Assembly: GCA_033964015.1 (NCBI GenBank) | Contig: CM066924.1 | Span: 372,001-436,000 of the forward strand | Direction: 5' to 3' | DNA from: Scolanthus callimorphus | Taxonomy: Eukaryota > Cnidaria > Anthozoa > Actiniaria > Edwardsiidae | Length of the DNA: 64,000 nt | Shown here: positions 1-11,310 of the stretch, piece after piece | Layout of the letters: each line of letters begins with the position of its first letter | How positions within the stretch are numbered: the stretch's first letter is position 1 | Notes under the pieces: generated by a model | What the model saw: only the letters and a program-made list of their open reading frames with translations | Told to the model about the DNA's origin: nothing | Databases searched by the model: none | Position numbers and translations under genes: made by a program

Positions 1-40
1 GAGAAATGTGACAAAATAGATCAATAAATATTCCACTCAC

Positions 41-95
41 CTCGACTCGTCTTCCCATTTTACCGAGCTTATCCTGATTGACAGCGATAATTTCC
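41..95 (-). CDS. NAGA: NAGA exon 12, last exon inside the window
   Basis: This 55-bp exon lies between acceptor TTTGTAG and donor GTGAGT. It follows a 2.9-kb intron (96-3018). Its phase matches exon 11, which ends with two bases of a Thr codon, and it restores phase 0. It encodes [10 protein letters not shown] and then GRRVE. This corresponds to the human NAGA segment with NQDPLG and GRR, so the assignment rests on similarity as well as phase. Further exons must lie to the left of the window. Confidence 0.85.
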
Positions 96-3000
96 CTACA
101 AATACAAATCGATGAGTTACAGTAGGAATTACTCAACTAGTTTCGTGATGGTCATTCTTGCAGGTGGCCTCTGGCATTCTTGCAGGCGGTTGCTAGATGT
201 TTTAGAGACCTTACGCTGCGACAACGGCAATGAGGGAGACAACAATACACATGATTACAGAACACAAAGCGCGCACATGCGTGGGGACGTTAAAGAACCA
301 CTGAGGACGTAATAAACCCTCTGGCAGTGACCACCCTCAGTGTCTGTGCTTATGACCGCTTGGCTGCCAGTGGCGCCGTTGAGACTCAGCGCAATTCAGC
401 TTGAAAAGCTACAAGTCTGGGGAGTCGGTCTCAGACATTTACATTTATAAATGCATTTCAAACGTTTTCTTCAGAACTAGGACGTGAAACTGCTTTGTTT
501 TACGTTCCGACTAGAACGTGAGCGCGGCTACCGATTTTGTCAACATTTTGTTTGACATGATTGCAGTTGGGTGACAATTTGCTGCTACCAAAGTTGAAAT
601 GCAACGGTGAATTCCAAACTGTTGCTGCATATTGAGAATATATATCAGTGAAACGTCGTAGTCTTCGTTGCCGTCATCGCAGCGTAAGGTCTCTTTTATC
701 ACGGAAAACACGGTCCGTTTGCTGATCGGATGCCATCTTGGATTTTTGAAAAGCGCGCGGGAGAACTAATTCAAATAGCTCCCTGTGGTAGTCTGCACGC
801 GCGAGACGAGTGCGACTCGAGCGCGCGTGATGACATCATAAATCAAGAATACTGACGTCATAATCACAAAGTGACAGAATTCACGAGTTTTTCAAAAAGA
901 AAGACGCACAAAATTCTACCGAGAATTGAAAGCATAAACGTCTTTGAAAACGCAACGAAGTGTACCATGTTCAAACACAGTGAAGCGTGTTCTCGGATGG
1001 GTGAGAGTCTGGATGCACTGACCGCAAAACTGGAGCGCGAAGGTGAACACATAGACGCCGCGATGAGAGACGCCGAGGACGCCTTGACCGAGTTAGACGC
1101 CGTAAACAATCGAGCTCAAGCGCAAATCGCGTGGCTCGACGCGGATCTGAAGTACAAGCTTCAGTTGAATAACGAGATACATGAGCTTAGGAGAGCGCTG
1201 AATCAAGAGAGACAAGCGGGCGATGGATGGGAAGAGATTTTCGGGCCGGAGAAGAAGAGCTTTGTGAGACACATGTGGAGTGGGTTGTGGAAGGGTGTTC
1301 AGGTTGGGTGTGGTGTGTTGATGGGTTTCGCCGCTGGTGCCGTGATGGCTGCAATTTAAATAACCATGCAACACAACTGCGAGGAACGAACCAGCTGAGG
1401 GCGCGATGGAGTAGAAGACGATGGAAGAGCAAGACGTCATAACAAGCAAAGTATGAAAACAAAACACGGCGGCAAAAACACACAAAATCAGCGAGGACCG
1501 AAACTTACTGAGGTTTGACTGGGGAGAGAAATAGAGACGAGAGAAGAGCAAGAAGTTATCGTATAATAAGCAAGTTATGAAGACAAAACACGATCGCAAC
1601 CTTGGAACGTGAATTGCGCAGGGCAACCCAGGAAGCGTGATGACCAGAAAAATCAAGCGTTTAAGGACGTGATCGAGGGACACGAGAAACAACTGCGGAA
1701 TTAATGAAAACTTTTAGCGCCTTTAAGTTATAAAATAACTTGGGGTGATCGCGACAGAAGTCCGTTATTCTGGACACTATGCTGTAGACTAGAGTCGAGA
1801 AGTAGGTGAACAAAAAAAAAAAAAAAAAAGATGAAAAATGTAATAAAAGGTAATTATTTTGTACGCAACGAAGAAATTAATTAAAGATCATCGACTGTTT
1901 GTGAGGCTATTTTCGCTGTTGTTTGTTTGCTAATAATTTTTTCACTGTATATATAGGCCCTCATCGCACGCAGTGCATGTTCAAAGAGTAGAACAGATTT
2001 CGTATGAAAATACCGCGACAAAGTTGTGCTGCGCCGCGACCGTACGCGACTACGCGATGACATTCCGTATCTACAGTCACTAGAACATGCCAAGTTCCGT
2101 ACCGCGACTGTGACAGTGTCGCGCCGTGTCGCAGACTTTTCAGTCATATGAAATCTGCTCTGTCCATGTTATTCTTACACTCTAAATAAGTGCCAAATAA
2201 AAACTGTTACCACCCATGTTACCGACTCAGCAAGCAGGAAGGGTCGTGTAGCAAATATCGGAAGATCTGGATGGCTTCACCTCAGCCAAAACAATTGAAA
2301 CACAAAAATAGAATGCGAAAATGGAAAAATGAGATGTTAGATCTTTCGAGCAGCACGTGTTGATGTCATTCTAAAAATTTCACCCAGGTCTGTCTTGGCT
2401 AATTAAGCTAGACTCAGCACCTGGGACAGGATTTGACCTCTCTACACTTGTTTTCGAGAAGTCGCGAGTGAATCAGCCAGTCATTCTCGTACCCAGAGCT
2501 CCCCGGCTCGATGATCTGCTCGCAGGGGAGGCTCTGGGGGACATCCATTTGAGGGTCATCGCTGATTGGCTGATTTTGAGCGTCGGAGCATGCGCTGAAA
2601 GGTCTTTCTCACAGCGGCTATGTATTAAATTTCGCGCATGCGTCAGTGGCTGTCACCAGAGCCATTCAACAACAAACCAATCAGGAGTGGAAGCCATTCA
2701 ACAACAAACCAATCAGGAGTGGAAGCCATTCAACAACAAACCAATCAGGAGTGGAAGCCATTCAACAACAAACCAATCAGGAGTGGAAACCATTCAACAA
2801 CAAACCAATCAGAAGAGAAAGCCATTAAAACAACAACAAACCAAACCGAAGGCGAAGACTCGCGTTTAGTTATGATGCGAGCATGGCGCGATTTATTTAA
2901 AATCACAATTTGATTGGCTAAAAGACTTTGATCTCGACCAATTTTCTGTCAAAAAAAGGTGGCTAGTTGACTGAAGTTTTGCCTGAGCAATAACGTGAAG

Positions 3001-6000
3001 GCACAGGTGTACACTTACGTATTTTGTAGAATGTCTCTAAACCTGGGCTTGATGATCCGAAGATCAACAGACATGATAAGGGGCTGAAATAATAAGAAAA
3101 CATCACTCAATGTTTTCATTTGCTATAATTATCTTGGGACACGGGAACAAGTCCCGTGAACCATACACACTGGAAAAAATGCGCCATTTGTCCCGGGACA
3201 AGTCCTAGGAATCAAACCAGTTTGATTCGCGGGACTTGTCCGTGGGAGAAATATTAAGTCCCGCGACTGAAATTTCAACACAAAATTGGGAGTACCTACA
3301 CACTAAGGGCCTTGCGACAAGTCCCTGGACTTGGATTTAATGGCGTATAAAGCGAAATCAGATTTTGTATGTCTGGATAGGTAATCATTACACAGACATA
3401 TTATAGACCAATTTTCAGAGAGCTTTTTCATGGCCTTTATCGCGCAATATTGATTAATAATATATAATACTTATCAGAAAATGAAATCCAGTTACAATAG
3501 GAAAGTTTCATTATGACGTGTTTTACTACGACTACCAGAAACCTTTGCGTTGTCCCTTTTGTTCGCGCTACAGCCTATGGTTTCCAATAGCGGCTTACCG
3601 CTATCTGCACAAGAAAATAAAACTGAAAAGGATTCTGGTAGTCGTCTTTGATTCTACTAGCCTGAGTATCAGGCGGAATTTTAGTTTTACATGAGAAACT
3701 GAGGGAGGAGGGTCCTGATACTCAGGCTATGATTCTACAAATTCATATTAGTAAAACTGCAAAGTTTGGTGAAGATTGCTCAAATACCAGCTGAGATATG
3801 AATTAAAACAAATGGAAGGGCATGTGTGCATTTGCACATACATTTCTTTGTAAAATGTAAGCAAGAACACTAGAATGTTTTGGAAATTCAAATCTCAGCC
3901 AATTTTCAAGTAGTTCTCCTGAAACTTTGCAGTTTTACTATACGAATGTGTAGAATTGAACACCAGGTTTCATTTCCTGATAACTATTAGATATTAGTAG
4001 AAACCCACTCGCATACTATCACGAATCCTGCAATCTGATTGGCTCCGCTACTCACTATCATGTAATAGATAGTGAGTAGCGCAAAACTTCCTAAAATCAT
4101 GAAAATAAATACGTTTTAGCAACAACTCGAAGGTACTGTAGCATGCTAGTGGGTTTCTACTAAAACAATTTATCAGACTACTCGTTCTCGTTTTCTATGA
4201 GCCAAATAGTCAACTCAGCGCTACATGCCTCATTAACTATCTAATTGACTCATAGAAAACTGAAACTCATAGTCTAATTGTTAATTATTAATCAATATTA
4301 ACATGATAAAGGCCTATTAACATCAATGAATAGTCACAGAGACGAAGTTGACTACAAGATCACTGACCCCTCACTTATGTTACATTCAAATTGTTTAAAG
4401 AAAAATATCCATCACGATCTATTTCGAGAAAACCCCTAACAAGAGTATACGAAATGCATGCATATTAACTTGATGTTTTTCAAGAAGAGCAATACCTACC
4501 GATGCCATTACGGCCCAAATAGCAAACTGAGCTTTTGCTTCATCTTCACTCAAACCATAATTACCAACAATCAGCTACAATGAACAAATAATAGATACAT
4601 AAAAAATAGGGCTCGTCCCCTCGGAATATGACAATCAAACTTAAAATTTAAGATATGACTTTAACATGTGCTCAAAATGCCTGTGTCAGCCACCATTTTG
4701 ACAGCATAGCAACATACCCATACAGTAGCAACATACTCCCATATGTCGTCGGGCAGGGGTGCTTGTCATATTCTTTTAGGGGCTAAAATTCGGGTTCCAG
4801 GTATCGGGTTAGGGTAGGACCAAAGAAGGCCAATTTTCCCAGAAAATGGTATCTTTTAGGGTGTTCGCAGCAAAATTAATGTGAGACGCTAGTGCTGGCT
4901 ACTCGGTGGCATATTCCCATAATCTCAGGAAAAAAAGGTGAGGTAAAATAATTATGCCATGGATTTTTTCTTGATTTCAAGACCTGAGTAGTCAAATTGC
5001 TATCGCACAAGCCAACTACTGTAAAAGACTACCTTTGACATTGTTTCTACTAAATACAGTGTAGAATCATATGATATCTCTTTTTGTGTAAATTGAGGAC
5101 AAGATACATATTATGCCCAACGATACACATACCCTCAATCGGTAGATTCCACCGACAATTGTACTCAAGAAGGCAATATTGACTCATCCAATATCGCTTT
5201 TTTCATGCTATTTTCTTAGCGGAATCTACTGACTGAAGTTTTGAATAATCGTATAGAGTACACCTACCATATCCGGGTCATCCCAGTGACCAGGCCCTGC
5301 GGCAGGTATCAGTTCATCCTGGTGGTCCCCATAGTACTTGACGATACTCGTAACACTGTCCCACTTATCCTGGAAAACATCATCAATGATACACATGAGT
5401 ACAATTTTACAATATGTTGGCTTTTGGGAAAATTCCGAAATATTTCTACAAAGTTTATGTGTTATCAAAGAAACAATTGTCAGAAAATCAGATTCTGAAG
5501 TTTTCTCATTTCCTTGCCAATAAGAAATAGCTTTCACAGCATGAGAATGGGTCACATTGAAAGAGATCTGGAGATCTTTTACAAAGTTGTTTTTTGTAAA
5601 AGTGACAAATTGATGTCTGCTTTTGGTTTTTGTGAAATAACATCGCACATTTTGTATCACCAGACATACCAGTTCGGAGAAAGTATCTATTTCCATCGGT
5701 TGAATTAGAAGATGATATAGAGCAATGTTCTCCATTGAATTTGGTAAATCGAATATGAAACTTTGTTTTTAATTCGTCTTCTAATATTGAATGAAAACAA
5801 TAACAAGGAGTGGCTGATTGAATTCCACGGTAAATTTCATGTGAGAAACAATTGTACATGTTTTATCCACTTTCGAGAGCATTTTCAAACTTAATATGGA
5901 TTCGATGAGAAAGATCAGCGTGTTGCTGTGGATGGAAGGTCTAAACGTAACAAAAACCAAAAATGTGTCAGTGCGGAAGGGCCCTCAGCTTACGAACCAC

Positions 6001-9000
6001 AAATCTGGAGATCCGGTTACATATATACATTATTTATACTGCACACAGTAATTACACAATACTTACATCAATATCATTATAGTTTCTCCAGAGGTTACAG
6101 TACTCAGCAATCCTTGTGTAGTTTGGCTACAAGAATGAAACAATTAATCGTGCTTAATGTACAGTAACATACCAATGGCCCAATATACATTCGACCATTG
6201 GCTTGTACTTTGGGTGTGGTTACAGCAGGGGGGGGGGGGGGGGTGTTACTACACCTGTGTTTCCTTATACATCAGGCATGAAGTGCATCTTATGAGTAGC
6301 AAGGAATTTTCCTCGAGTTTCAGAGGAAATGAGACTAACAAAGAGCAGCAAATGAAGTGCAGTCTCAAAAGAGCAACTTCTTCTAAGGAACAAGCATTTT
6401 TTATCAAATATTTATCACTACAGAGTACTGTTTGGATCAGATGCAGTGGGCATTTATCAACAAGGAAGTAACGTCTATTACCTTCATCCCCCGGGCAACT
6501 TGATAAGCAGGCCAACTGCAAGAAAACACAATTGGTCTCCCTGTGGCATTAAGGGCTTTGGTCACTTCTGGGTACCCTGTGTCAAAGGTTGAGGCATTGG
6601 CATTACAGCCATCCAACTTCAGGTAATCAACTCCCCAGTCGGCAAAAGTCTGGAAACAAATATCCATATTCTATCAGTATTACCACATTATTATACGACA
6701 GTGACGTCATTTTACCATGATACCAGGTATAGGTCAAAATAATCTAGTTTCAAATCCTCTACTCTACAGCTGAATAGGCCTCCACATACTACTTTGCTTT
6801 GCTGTCTCTTGTCTCTCTAACTCAATATTATGAATCTGAACTCTAATTTAAACTAATGAACACACCCTTTTATACAAATATTATGCCACATGTCAGTCAG
6901 GCAATTAATCCCTTTGAACAGGTGTCCAAAGGCAGGAAATGTTGGTTCAAGATGTAAAATTACGACTATGATTATTTCTTAATTTCGAGCCCTGCAACAT
7001 GAAATTTCTACCAATCATGGTGAGAGTTTTTGTGTTTTCATTGTAAATAAGGCTGTATCACAGATCACACCCTATTTTAACCACTAAACATCTAATCTCT
7101 CTCCCAATGACTTGACAGCAACTCCAACTAACCTGCATATCCTGCTGAATGTGATCAATTGAGCCTGGATAACCAGCACAAGTCTTGGTGCCATAATCTA
7201 TGGAAGGAAAAACATAACACACCATCAGAGAATATCATAGTACCATTACCCGAGGGCAGGGTAATTGGATCTAAAAATGATGGGGGATCCAATGTATTTT
7301 TTGGGTATGAAATTTGTAGGGTAAAAGTATTTTTATGCCAGTAGACTTGAAATTCTGAAAATGAGTTGACTAAAATTTTTAGCTTGGAAAATACATAGGC
7401 AACTGCGATACAGATCGCCTCCGCTAGGGAGCACGAACCTCTAAGGTCTGTAATTACTGGAAGTGTAACACGAAATGTACATGGTTATTCACTTAGGTCA
7501 GGGACTGAAGTACAACGGGACGCATCCCGACTACAAATCGCTTTGGTGACTTTGTATCACATAGATTTCTGTACTTATTGTTGCTAGATATTGCTGACCC
7601 GTTGCTGTAATTCAGTTTCAACTGCAATGGCATTCGAATAAACCTATTTATTATTATTATTACTAATACATCATGACTGCATTCTTCAAACTTACCTCCA
7701 TAAATTCCAAATTTCAGGCCCTTGCCATGAATCTGTTAAATTAGACAAAATCCTGAATCATAAATTCACTTTAGAGGTAAAATAAGCTTTTAAAATTTGT
7801 TTGCAAGAGTTAAACTTACTGTGTACCAGTACCTAAACTGGACTTGACAGTACATTGTATTCGTCTTGTTGGTGTCAACATTTCTGCAACAGTTTCAGGG
7901 GTCTCTGTGCCAGATCCAGGGGTGGGAAGGGGGTGGGGTGCAATGTTTGACACACCCACTATGGGTGCAAATCCTCATTTTACTGGTCACAATAATGCTG
8001 TGTGCAGCACCTTTATATTATTTTTAAATGACATGATAACACTGTATTTAACTCACATATTCGCCTAAAGCCTTCATTCCACTTGGGAACCTCTCAGGAT
8101 CAGGTTGGAGTTGACCATCTTTTGTACGGGCATGAGAAGCCCAACAATCCTGAAATATATTAATTTCAACAAATGGAACATACACTAAAAGACTTGCATG
8201 CACTTGCATTGACAGTGCAGTGTCCTTGGCTACATGGACTTGGCTTGCATGTCCTTGGCTACATGAATGCAACAACTTGATGCACAAGTTTTCAAATTCC
8301 TGAGCTACATGTTTTGGCCAAAGAAGTCTTCAGGTATTTTTTAGGTGTACATTGTACATGTATTTAATGCCTAGGGAGGCAGCGTGGCCGAATGGTCAGC
8401 GCGTTGGACTTGCTGACCACGAACAGGATTTCTTTCTCTGTGCTGTAAACATTGCAATGCCGGGATCGACTGCTCGGCCATGCTTGTAGATAGCCAACTG
8501 GTTTGCCTCTCTGCCAGTTGGGATTCTTAATAAATTAGATATTTGGTTTCAATTTAAGTGGAGTGTCTGTGAAATAGCTGGCTAGCTAAGTGCACTTCCA
8601 CTATAAATATCAATTAACATATCTTACATTTACTGTGTCAGGTGCAATTTCAAGCCCTGCCTGGATTGTGGCATACTCACATCAATGGATATGTATTCAT
8701 AGCCAACTTTTGTGTAGTTATCAGCTGCCATTCTGTCGGCCATGTCCATTATCAGTTTTTCCCTTAAATAATCACAGCAAAAAATAGCAAACAAAACTGA
8801 CAAACTCACTGTGACAGTGCACAAGGATCGCTTAGCATGTTGGTTTACAAAATTGGAGTGGGTGTGCATATGATTAATGATCTGAGACTGAGAAAGGGAG
8901 CTCAATAATGTTAACTTGTTTCTGACTGCTCTTTGTAATCCAACATCAATTTAGTATACCCATACTGTGAAATGGTGTGAATTCTAGATGTGGGGGTACA

Positions 9001-9475
9001 TTTAAGTTAACGATTTCACTAACTTATTTTGTTAAGAATTTCGCCTTGGAATAAGAAATGCCTGAAAATGACAGAGAATGGTAATTTTGCAAAAGAACAA
9101 ATTATTTTGGATGCTAGCTGGATGTCACAAAATACTACACTGATTGATACATGTAGTTTTGTTTGTTTACCCAATGCAGTTGTCAGGATCATTCTTGCAG
9201 TCGATGTTGCAGCGGAATCTCTCCCAGTCCATCCACCCCACTGGAAATGAATACATGTAAGTGTTCATTTATTGCATTTACATGTACTATGGATTTCACT
9301 GCACTATGGTGCATAGAAAAAATGTTTGATTCCGCCCGCACTGGCTCATGTTTTGTCTGCAGCAGGGGCGTAGCCAGGGGGGGTCCAGCCCCCCCCCCCT
9401 TTCTCGGAAACTTTCCCATACATTTACTGCATTTGCTGGAGAAAATTTGAGCATTTTCGTCCCATGTTTTCACTA

Positions 9476-9512
<37 letters not shown>

Positions 9513-11136
9513 ACCCCCCCTTCAGAAATTCCTGGCCACGCCGCTGTGCACTCCTTTCTTCACAGGCTTATATGAAAAAATCTCTTAATTATAGAGGGGC
9601 ACTATATGACAGGTAGATTTCAGACAGACAGAAAAGAGAGACTGACAGAGTACTGTCAGTTACACGGTCAAAGAGAGCAGAGTAGCAGAGCTCAGGGCTT
9701 GCCCCTGGAGCAATGGCCTCGTCGTATATTGATTCCCATGGTCGGAGTTGTTGTTTAGGTTTTCATATTGGACTACATAGATTTTTGAGCCAATTAGTTC
9801 TCTGACAGTTTTGAATTCAATTTATTCTAGGTTTTCCTTAGCTTTGTTCATTCTCTATTGCTAAGTTTTGAATAAATTTTGTTTCTCCTGTAACAGAGTC
9901 ACTTTCTTTATATCCCTAACAATTGCCCACTGCCTTGGGTTATTTTTAGCTAGTTTTTTGCATTACTACTCTTGCCATCCTAGACCAGGTTGAAATTGCT
10001 GTGAATCCAGTGCATTTTCTTCAAATTACATCTGGTAAAGAAGTGAACATGAGACGGGACCTACGCTTTAATGAGGGGGCGTAGGGGACCCCAGAATACA
10101 GTAATATTGTGTCCAAAAAACGGAAATACTGTACCATAATATCGGGTCAAAAATTACCAAATACTGTGACATCGTGTCTAGAATTTGCGCCACAATATAC
10201 ATAATAATCATTGCATTGTTGACCGGCTGTGTGAATAAACTGGTTCAGGAAGCCAAACACACAATGTTTCGCATGGTATAACTTCAATACGACCAAAAAG
10301 AAATTGTAACTCTCAGATCTATGAAATACCGGTCACTGCAGACAAAGATTACCGAATTACCATCATTTCAGAATTGTTTTCCCAAAAAACTGTGTGTTTT
10401 AAAGTGAAATCCTGCATAACGGGCGGAGTAAGAATATCGGAATATTGCGTCTTTTTGGCAGTTTTACCGAAATACTGAGGCAAATTTATTTGAATATCGT
10501 TGTACCACGAACCCCTACGCTCCCCTCTGGTTAAAAGTTTAACCATAATTGCAGATGTTATTTGATTTTTCGACCCTAGAGTCCATATTGTTTGTGGGGT
10601 CCCCTGCCTCCATGGAAAGACCTGGAAACTCGTGAAAAAATATGTGCAAATATTCTGAAAGGTTACAGTTTATTTCTGCTCTTCAAGGACTGAATCATTA
10701 GAATAATCCATAGGAATACCGGTACATGCGTTTGGTAGCGCAATGCGTGGTAAAACAGCAGGGTGCAATCTGTATTGTTTTCATAAAGCAATACAACAAA
10801 GACTTCAAACTTGTGCGAAAACTGTGAGAAAAAAAAAACATTTTAAGGTTTATAATCACCAGTCCGCAACATTTTTTAATTCATCTGAAACCAGGGATTT
10901 TTAAAATCGTCATTTCCATATCGCGCGAGGCAAAACAAGTCACGCTATAGTCATGTGACAGATGGAACGAAGAACTTTCAAAAGTCGATTACTTGAAAAG
11001 AAATCAAGCAATTTCTTATCCTTAGACACTTACTTGGAGGAGTGCGGGCCAGACCATTGTCTAGGGACTTAATTTCCGTGCACAACAAGCATAAAAACAA
11101 GCAAAACAAGACTCGAAAGGCTGGAGTTGCCGCCAT
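41..11136 (-). CDS. NAGA: Alpha-N-acetylgalactosaminidase (GH27), 12 exons, 3' end cut off by the window
   Basis: Lysosomal retaining glycosidase that removes terminal alpha-GalNAc (or alpha-Gal) from glycans. Exons, read on the minus strand: 11136-11034, 9240-9171, 8762-8681, 8149-8057, 7732-7696, 7197-7133, 6649-6482, 6126-6067, 5369-5268, 4574-4500, 3083-3019, 95-41. All join in phase and give 325 codons. Residues 1-19 form a signal peptide ([13 protein letters not shown] core). [19 protein letters not shown] and KTCAGYPGS are family motifs. The nucleophile is Asp163 in LKLDGC and the acid/base is Asp257 in WDDPDM. Ser195 and Ala198 in SCSWPAY are the residues that in human NAGA select GalNAc; alpha-galactosidase A has Glu and Leu there. 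Sequons lie at Asn168, Asn184 and Asn208. The last visible exon holds AVNQDKLG, where vertebrate enzymes have NQDPLG. About 80-100 C-terminal residues (beta-sandwich domain) lie beyond base 1. Alpha-galactosidase is the only serious alternative name. Confidence 0.93.
195..770. mobile_element. Inverted-repeat element, left copy of a family also at the right edge of the window
   Basis: GAGACCTTACGCTGCGACAA at 204-223 pairs with its inverse at about 672-694 (GCAGCGTAAGGTCTC), enclosing about 440 bp. Segment 313-400 (TGGCAGTGACCACCCTCAGT...) recurs almost unchanged at 63670-63755. Segment 695-760 (ATCACGGAAAACACGGTCCG, then GCCATCTTGGATTTTT) recurs at 63862-63925 and, more distantly, inside the fold-back at 27915-28199. 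No coding capacity is seen, so it appears to be a non-autonomous DNA transposon or a composite. Confidence 0.6.
967..1359 (+). CDS. Small coiled-coil protein with hydrophobic C-terminal tail, nested in a NAGA intron
   Basis: Intronless ORF of 130 aa. The upstream in-frame GTG at 871 would add 32 residues but is not a likely animal start, so ATG 967 is taken. Residues 10-90 are charged and heptad-like with no proline (runs such as [19 protein letters not shown] and [14 protein letters not shown]), as in a coiled coil. A basic, aromatic stretch ([15 protein letters not shown]) precedes a terminal hydrophobic Gly/Ala-rich segment ending [11 protein letters not shown]. This layout suggests a tail-anchored membrane protein. 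I do not recognise the family. It lies antisense within the 2.9-kb NAGA intron and is more GC-rich than its surroundings. Codon-scale order and the clean C-terminal segment argue for a real gene; expression is unknown. Confidence 0.55.
   Translation: MFKHSEACSRMGESLDALTAKLEREGEHIDAAMRDAEDALTELDAVNNRAQAQIAWLDADLKYKLQLNNEIHELRRALNQERQAGDGWEEIFGPEKKSFVRHMWSGLWKGVQVGCGVLMGFAAGAVMAAI
1419..1704 (+). pseudogene. Degenerate tail beside the nested ORF, with a direct repeat
   Basis: Two related segments, 1421-1472 and 1544-1600, share GAAGAGCAAGA near the start and ACAAAACACG near the end. After the second copy, 1600-1640 reads [12 protein letters not shown] and stops. The next frame then continues [21 protein letters not shown] to a stop at 1702-1704. 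The heptad-like character across a frame change suggests a decayed duplicate or second exon of a coiled-coil protein like the one at 967-1359. The evidence is compositional only. Confidence 0.25.
1812..1829 (+). repeat. A18 homopolymer
   Basis: A run of 18 A lies about 450 bp downstream of the nested ORF. It could be the tail of a retroposed sequence, or simple sequence. No flanking target duplication was found by eye. Confidence 0.6.
2464..2680. repeat. Dispersed repeat unit related to 55570-55945
   Basis: It contains CATTCTCGTACCCAGAGCTC followed by CCCCGGCTCG. The inverse of this lies at about 55908-55940, and a direct copy lies near 55715-55750. The CGCATGCG-containing end is also shared. 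It lies in the last visible NAGA intron, and no ORF with recognisable content is present. Confidence 0.55.
2664..2823 (+). repeat. Five copies of a 32-bp tandem repeat containing CCAATCAG
   Basis: Units start at 2664, 2696, 2728, 2760 and 2792. Each begins ATTCAACAACAAACCAATCA and ends GGAGTGGAAGCC; the last unit is diverged. The period is not a multiple of three, so the three overlapping ORFs here are by-products of the repeat. Each unit carries a CCAAT-box core. Confidence 0.9.
3107..3345. mobile_element. Repeat with clustered GGGACAAGTCC motifs
   Basis: GGGACAAGTCC and its inverse occur near 3202, 3229 and 3316, with related forms at 3142 and 3257. The left end (TGTTTTCATTTGCTATAATT) recurs at 14409-14466 in an intron of the coiled-coil gene. 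Probably a palindromic short element; the ends are not defined. Confidence 0.45.
3658..3729. mobile_element. 72-bp TAGCCTG element with perfect 9-bp target duplication
   Basis: The ends TAGCCTGAGTATCAGG and CCTGATACTCAGGCTA are perfect 16-bp inverted repeats. They are flanked by TGATTCTAC at 3649-3657 and 3730-3738. It is far too short to code for anything, so it must be mobilised in trans. It belongs with the elements at 19188-19452 and 27915-28199. Confidence 0.8.
3728..3960. repeat. Inverted repeat of about 230 bp in a NAGA intron
   Basis: Arm 3730-3770 (ATTCTACAAATTCATATTAG, then TAAAACTGCAAAGTTT) is inverted at 3918-3958. It lies next to the 72-bp element above, whose right target duplication overlaps the left arm. 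Confidence 0.6.
3993..4285. mobile_element. Two adjoining inverted-repeat elements with TAGTAGAAACCCACT ends
   Basis: TAGTAGAAACCCACT at 3999-4013 is inverted at about 4148-4162. A second palindrome follows, with arms containing TTTTCTATGAG and CTCATAGAAAA (4160-4285). Related partial copies lie at 24631-24720 (first palindrome) and 33540-33650 (second palindrome). Confidence 0.65.
6482..6649 (-). CDS. NAGA: NAGA exon 7, carrying the nucleophile and the substrate-selecting residues
   Basis: This 168-bp exon in phase 0 has acceptor TTTCCAG and donor GTAATAG. It encodes residues 151-206: TFADWG, then LKLDGC with the catalytic Asp, then SCSWPAY. It is the most informative single exon of the gene because it separates the NAGA-type from the GLA-type active site. 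Confidence 0.95.
7500..7670 (+). mobile_element. Retroelement 3' tail
   Basis: The sequence ends in AATAAACCTATTTATTATTA with an ATT microsatellite, typical of a non-LTR retrotransposon or SINE tail. It lies in a NAGA intron. No coding part is preserved. Confidence 0.4.
8372..8540 (+). mobile_element. tRNA-derived SINE in a NAGA intron
   Basis: The head resembles a class II tRNA gene. An A box lies in GTGGCCGAATGGTCAGCGCG (8385-8404) and a B-box-like GGGATCGACTG starts at 8462. A tail with GCCAGTTGGGATTCTTAATA follows. It is not a functional tRNA gene, because no cloverleaf with a closed acceptor stem can be drawn. Confidence 0.6.
9360..9546. mobile_element. Short inverted-repeat element with C36 tract
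   Basis: Ends GGGGCGTAGCCAGG and CCTGGCCACGCCGCTG are imperfect inverted repeats of a type common at the ends of animal MITEs. A run of 36 C at 9477-9512 lies inside, next to a T-rich middle. It sits between NAGA exons 1 and 2. Confidence 0.55.
10073..10526. mobile_element. Inverted-repeat element in NAGA intron 1
   Basis: GGGGGCGTAGGGGACC at the left end is matched by GAACCCCTACGCTCCCC at the right end. The interior is AT-rich with repeated AATACTG-like words and has no ORF of interest. Confidence 0.5.
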
Positions 11137-11310
11137 TTTTTCTGCTTCGGCACAGAGTGAGCCCGGAAGCACAGCGGTGATGGAATTTCTAACCAATCAG
11201 AATTCGCGTTAGATTATAGTGTCAGTTTACATTTCCGATTGACCAATCAGAGAGCTCGATAGAGACAAGGGTAATGTTTCCAACTGTTAGCGCCATTTTC
11301 GAATTTCAAA
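11137..11310. promoter_or_regulatory. Bidirectional promoter between NAGA and the coiled-coil gene
   Basis: Only 174 bp separate the two divergent start codons, and no TATA box is seen. ACCAATCAG occurs at 11192-11200 and again at 11242-11250 (CCAAT/NF-Y type). Both start codons sit inside an AAAATGGCGG motif: 11308-11317 on plus, and 11138-11129 on minus, where it reads on as AAAATGGCGGC. That is the YY1-type element often found at the starts of TATA-less housekeeping genes. The motifs are seen directly; shared regulation is inferred. Confidence 0.7.

Noticed and set aside
6227..6243. G homopolymer, with other long C or G runs at 12139, 56166, 61511, 61981 and 62130
   Set aside because: Simple slippage tracts; they may form quadruplexes but nothing in context supports a role.
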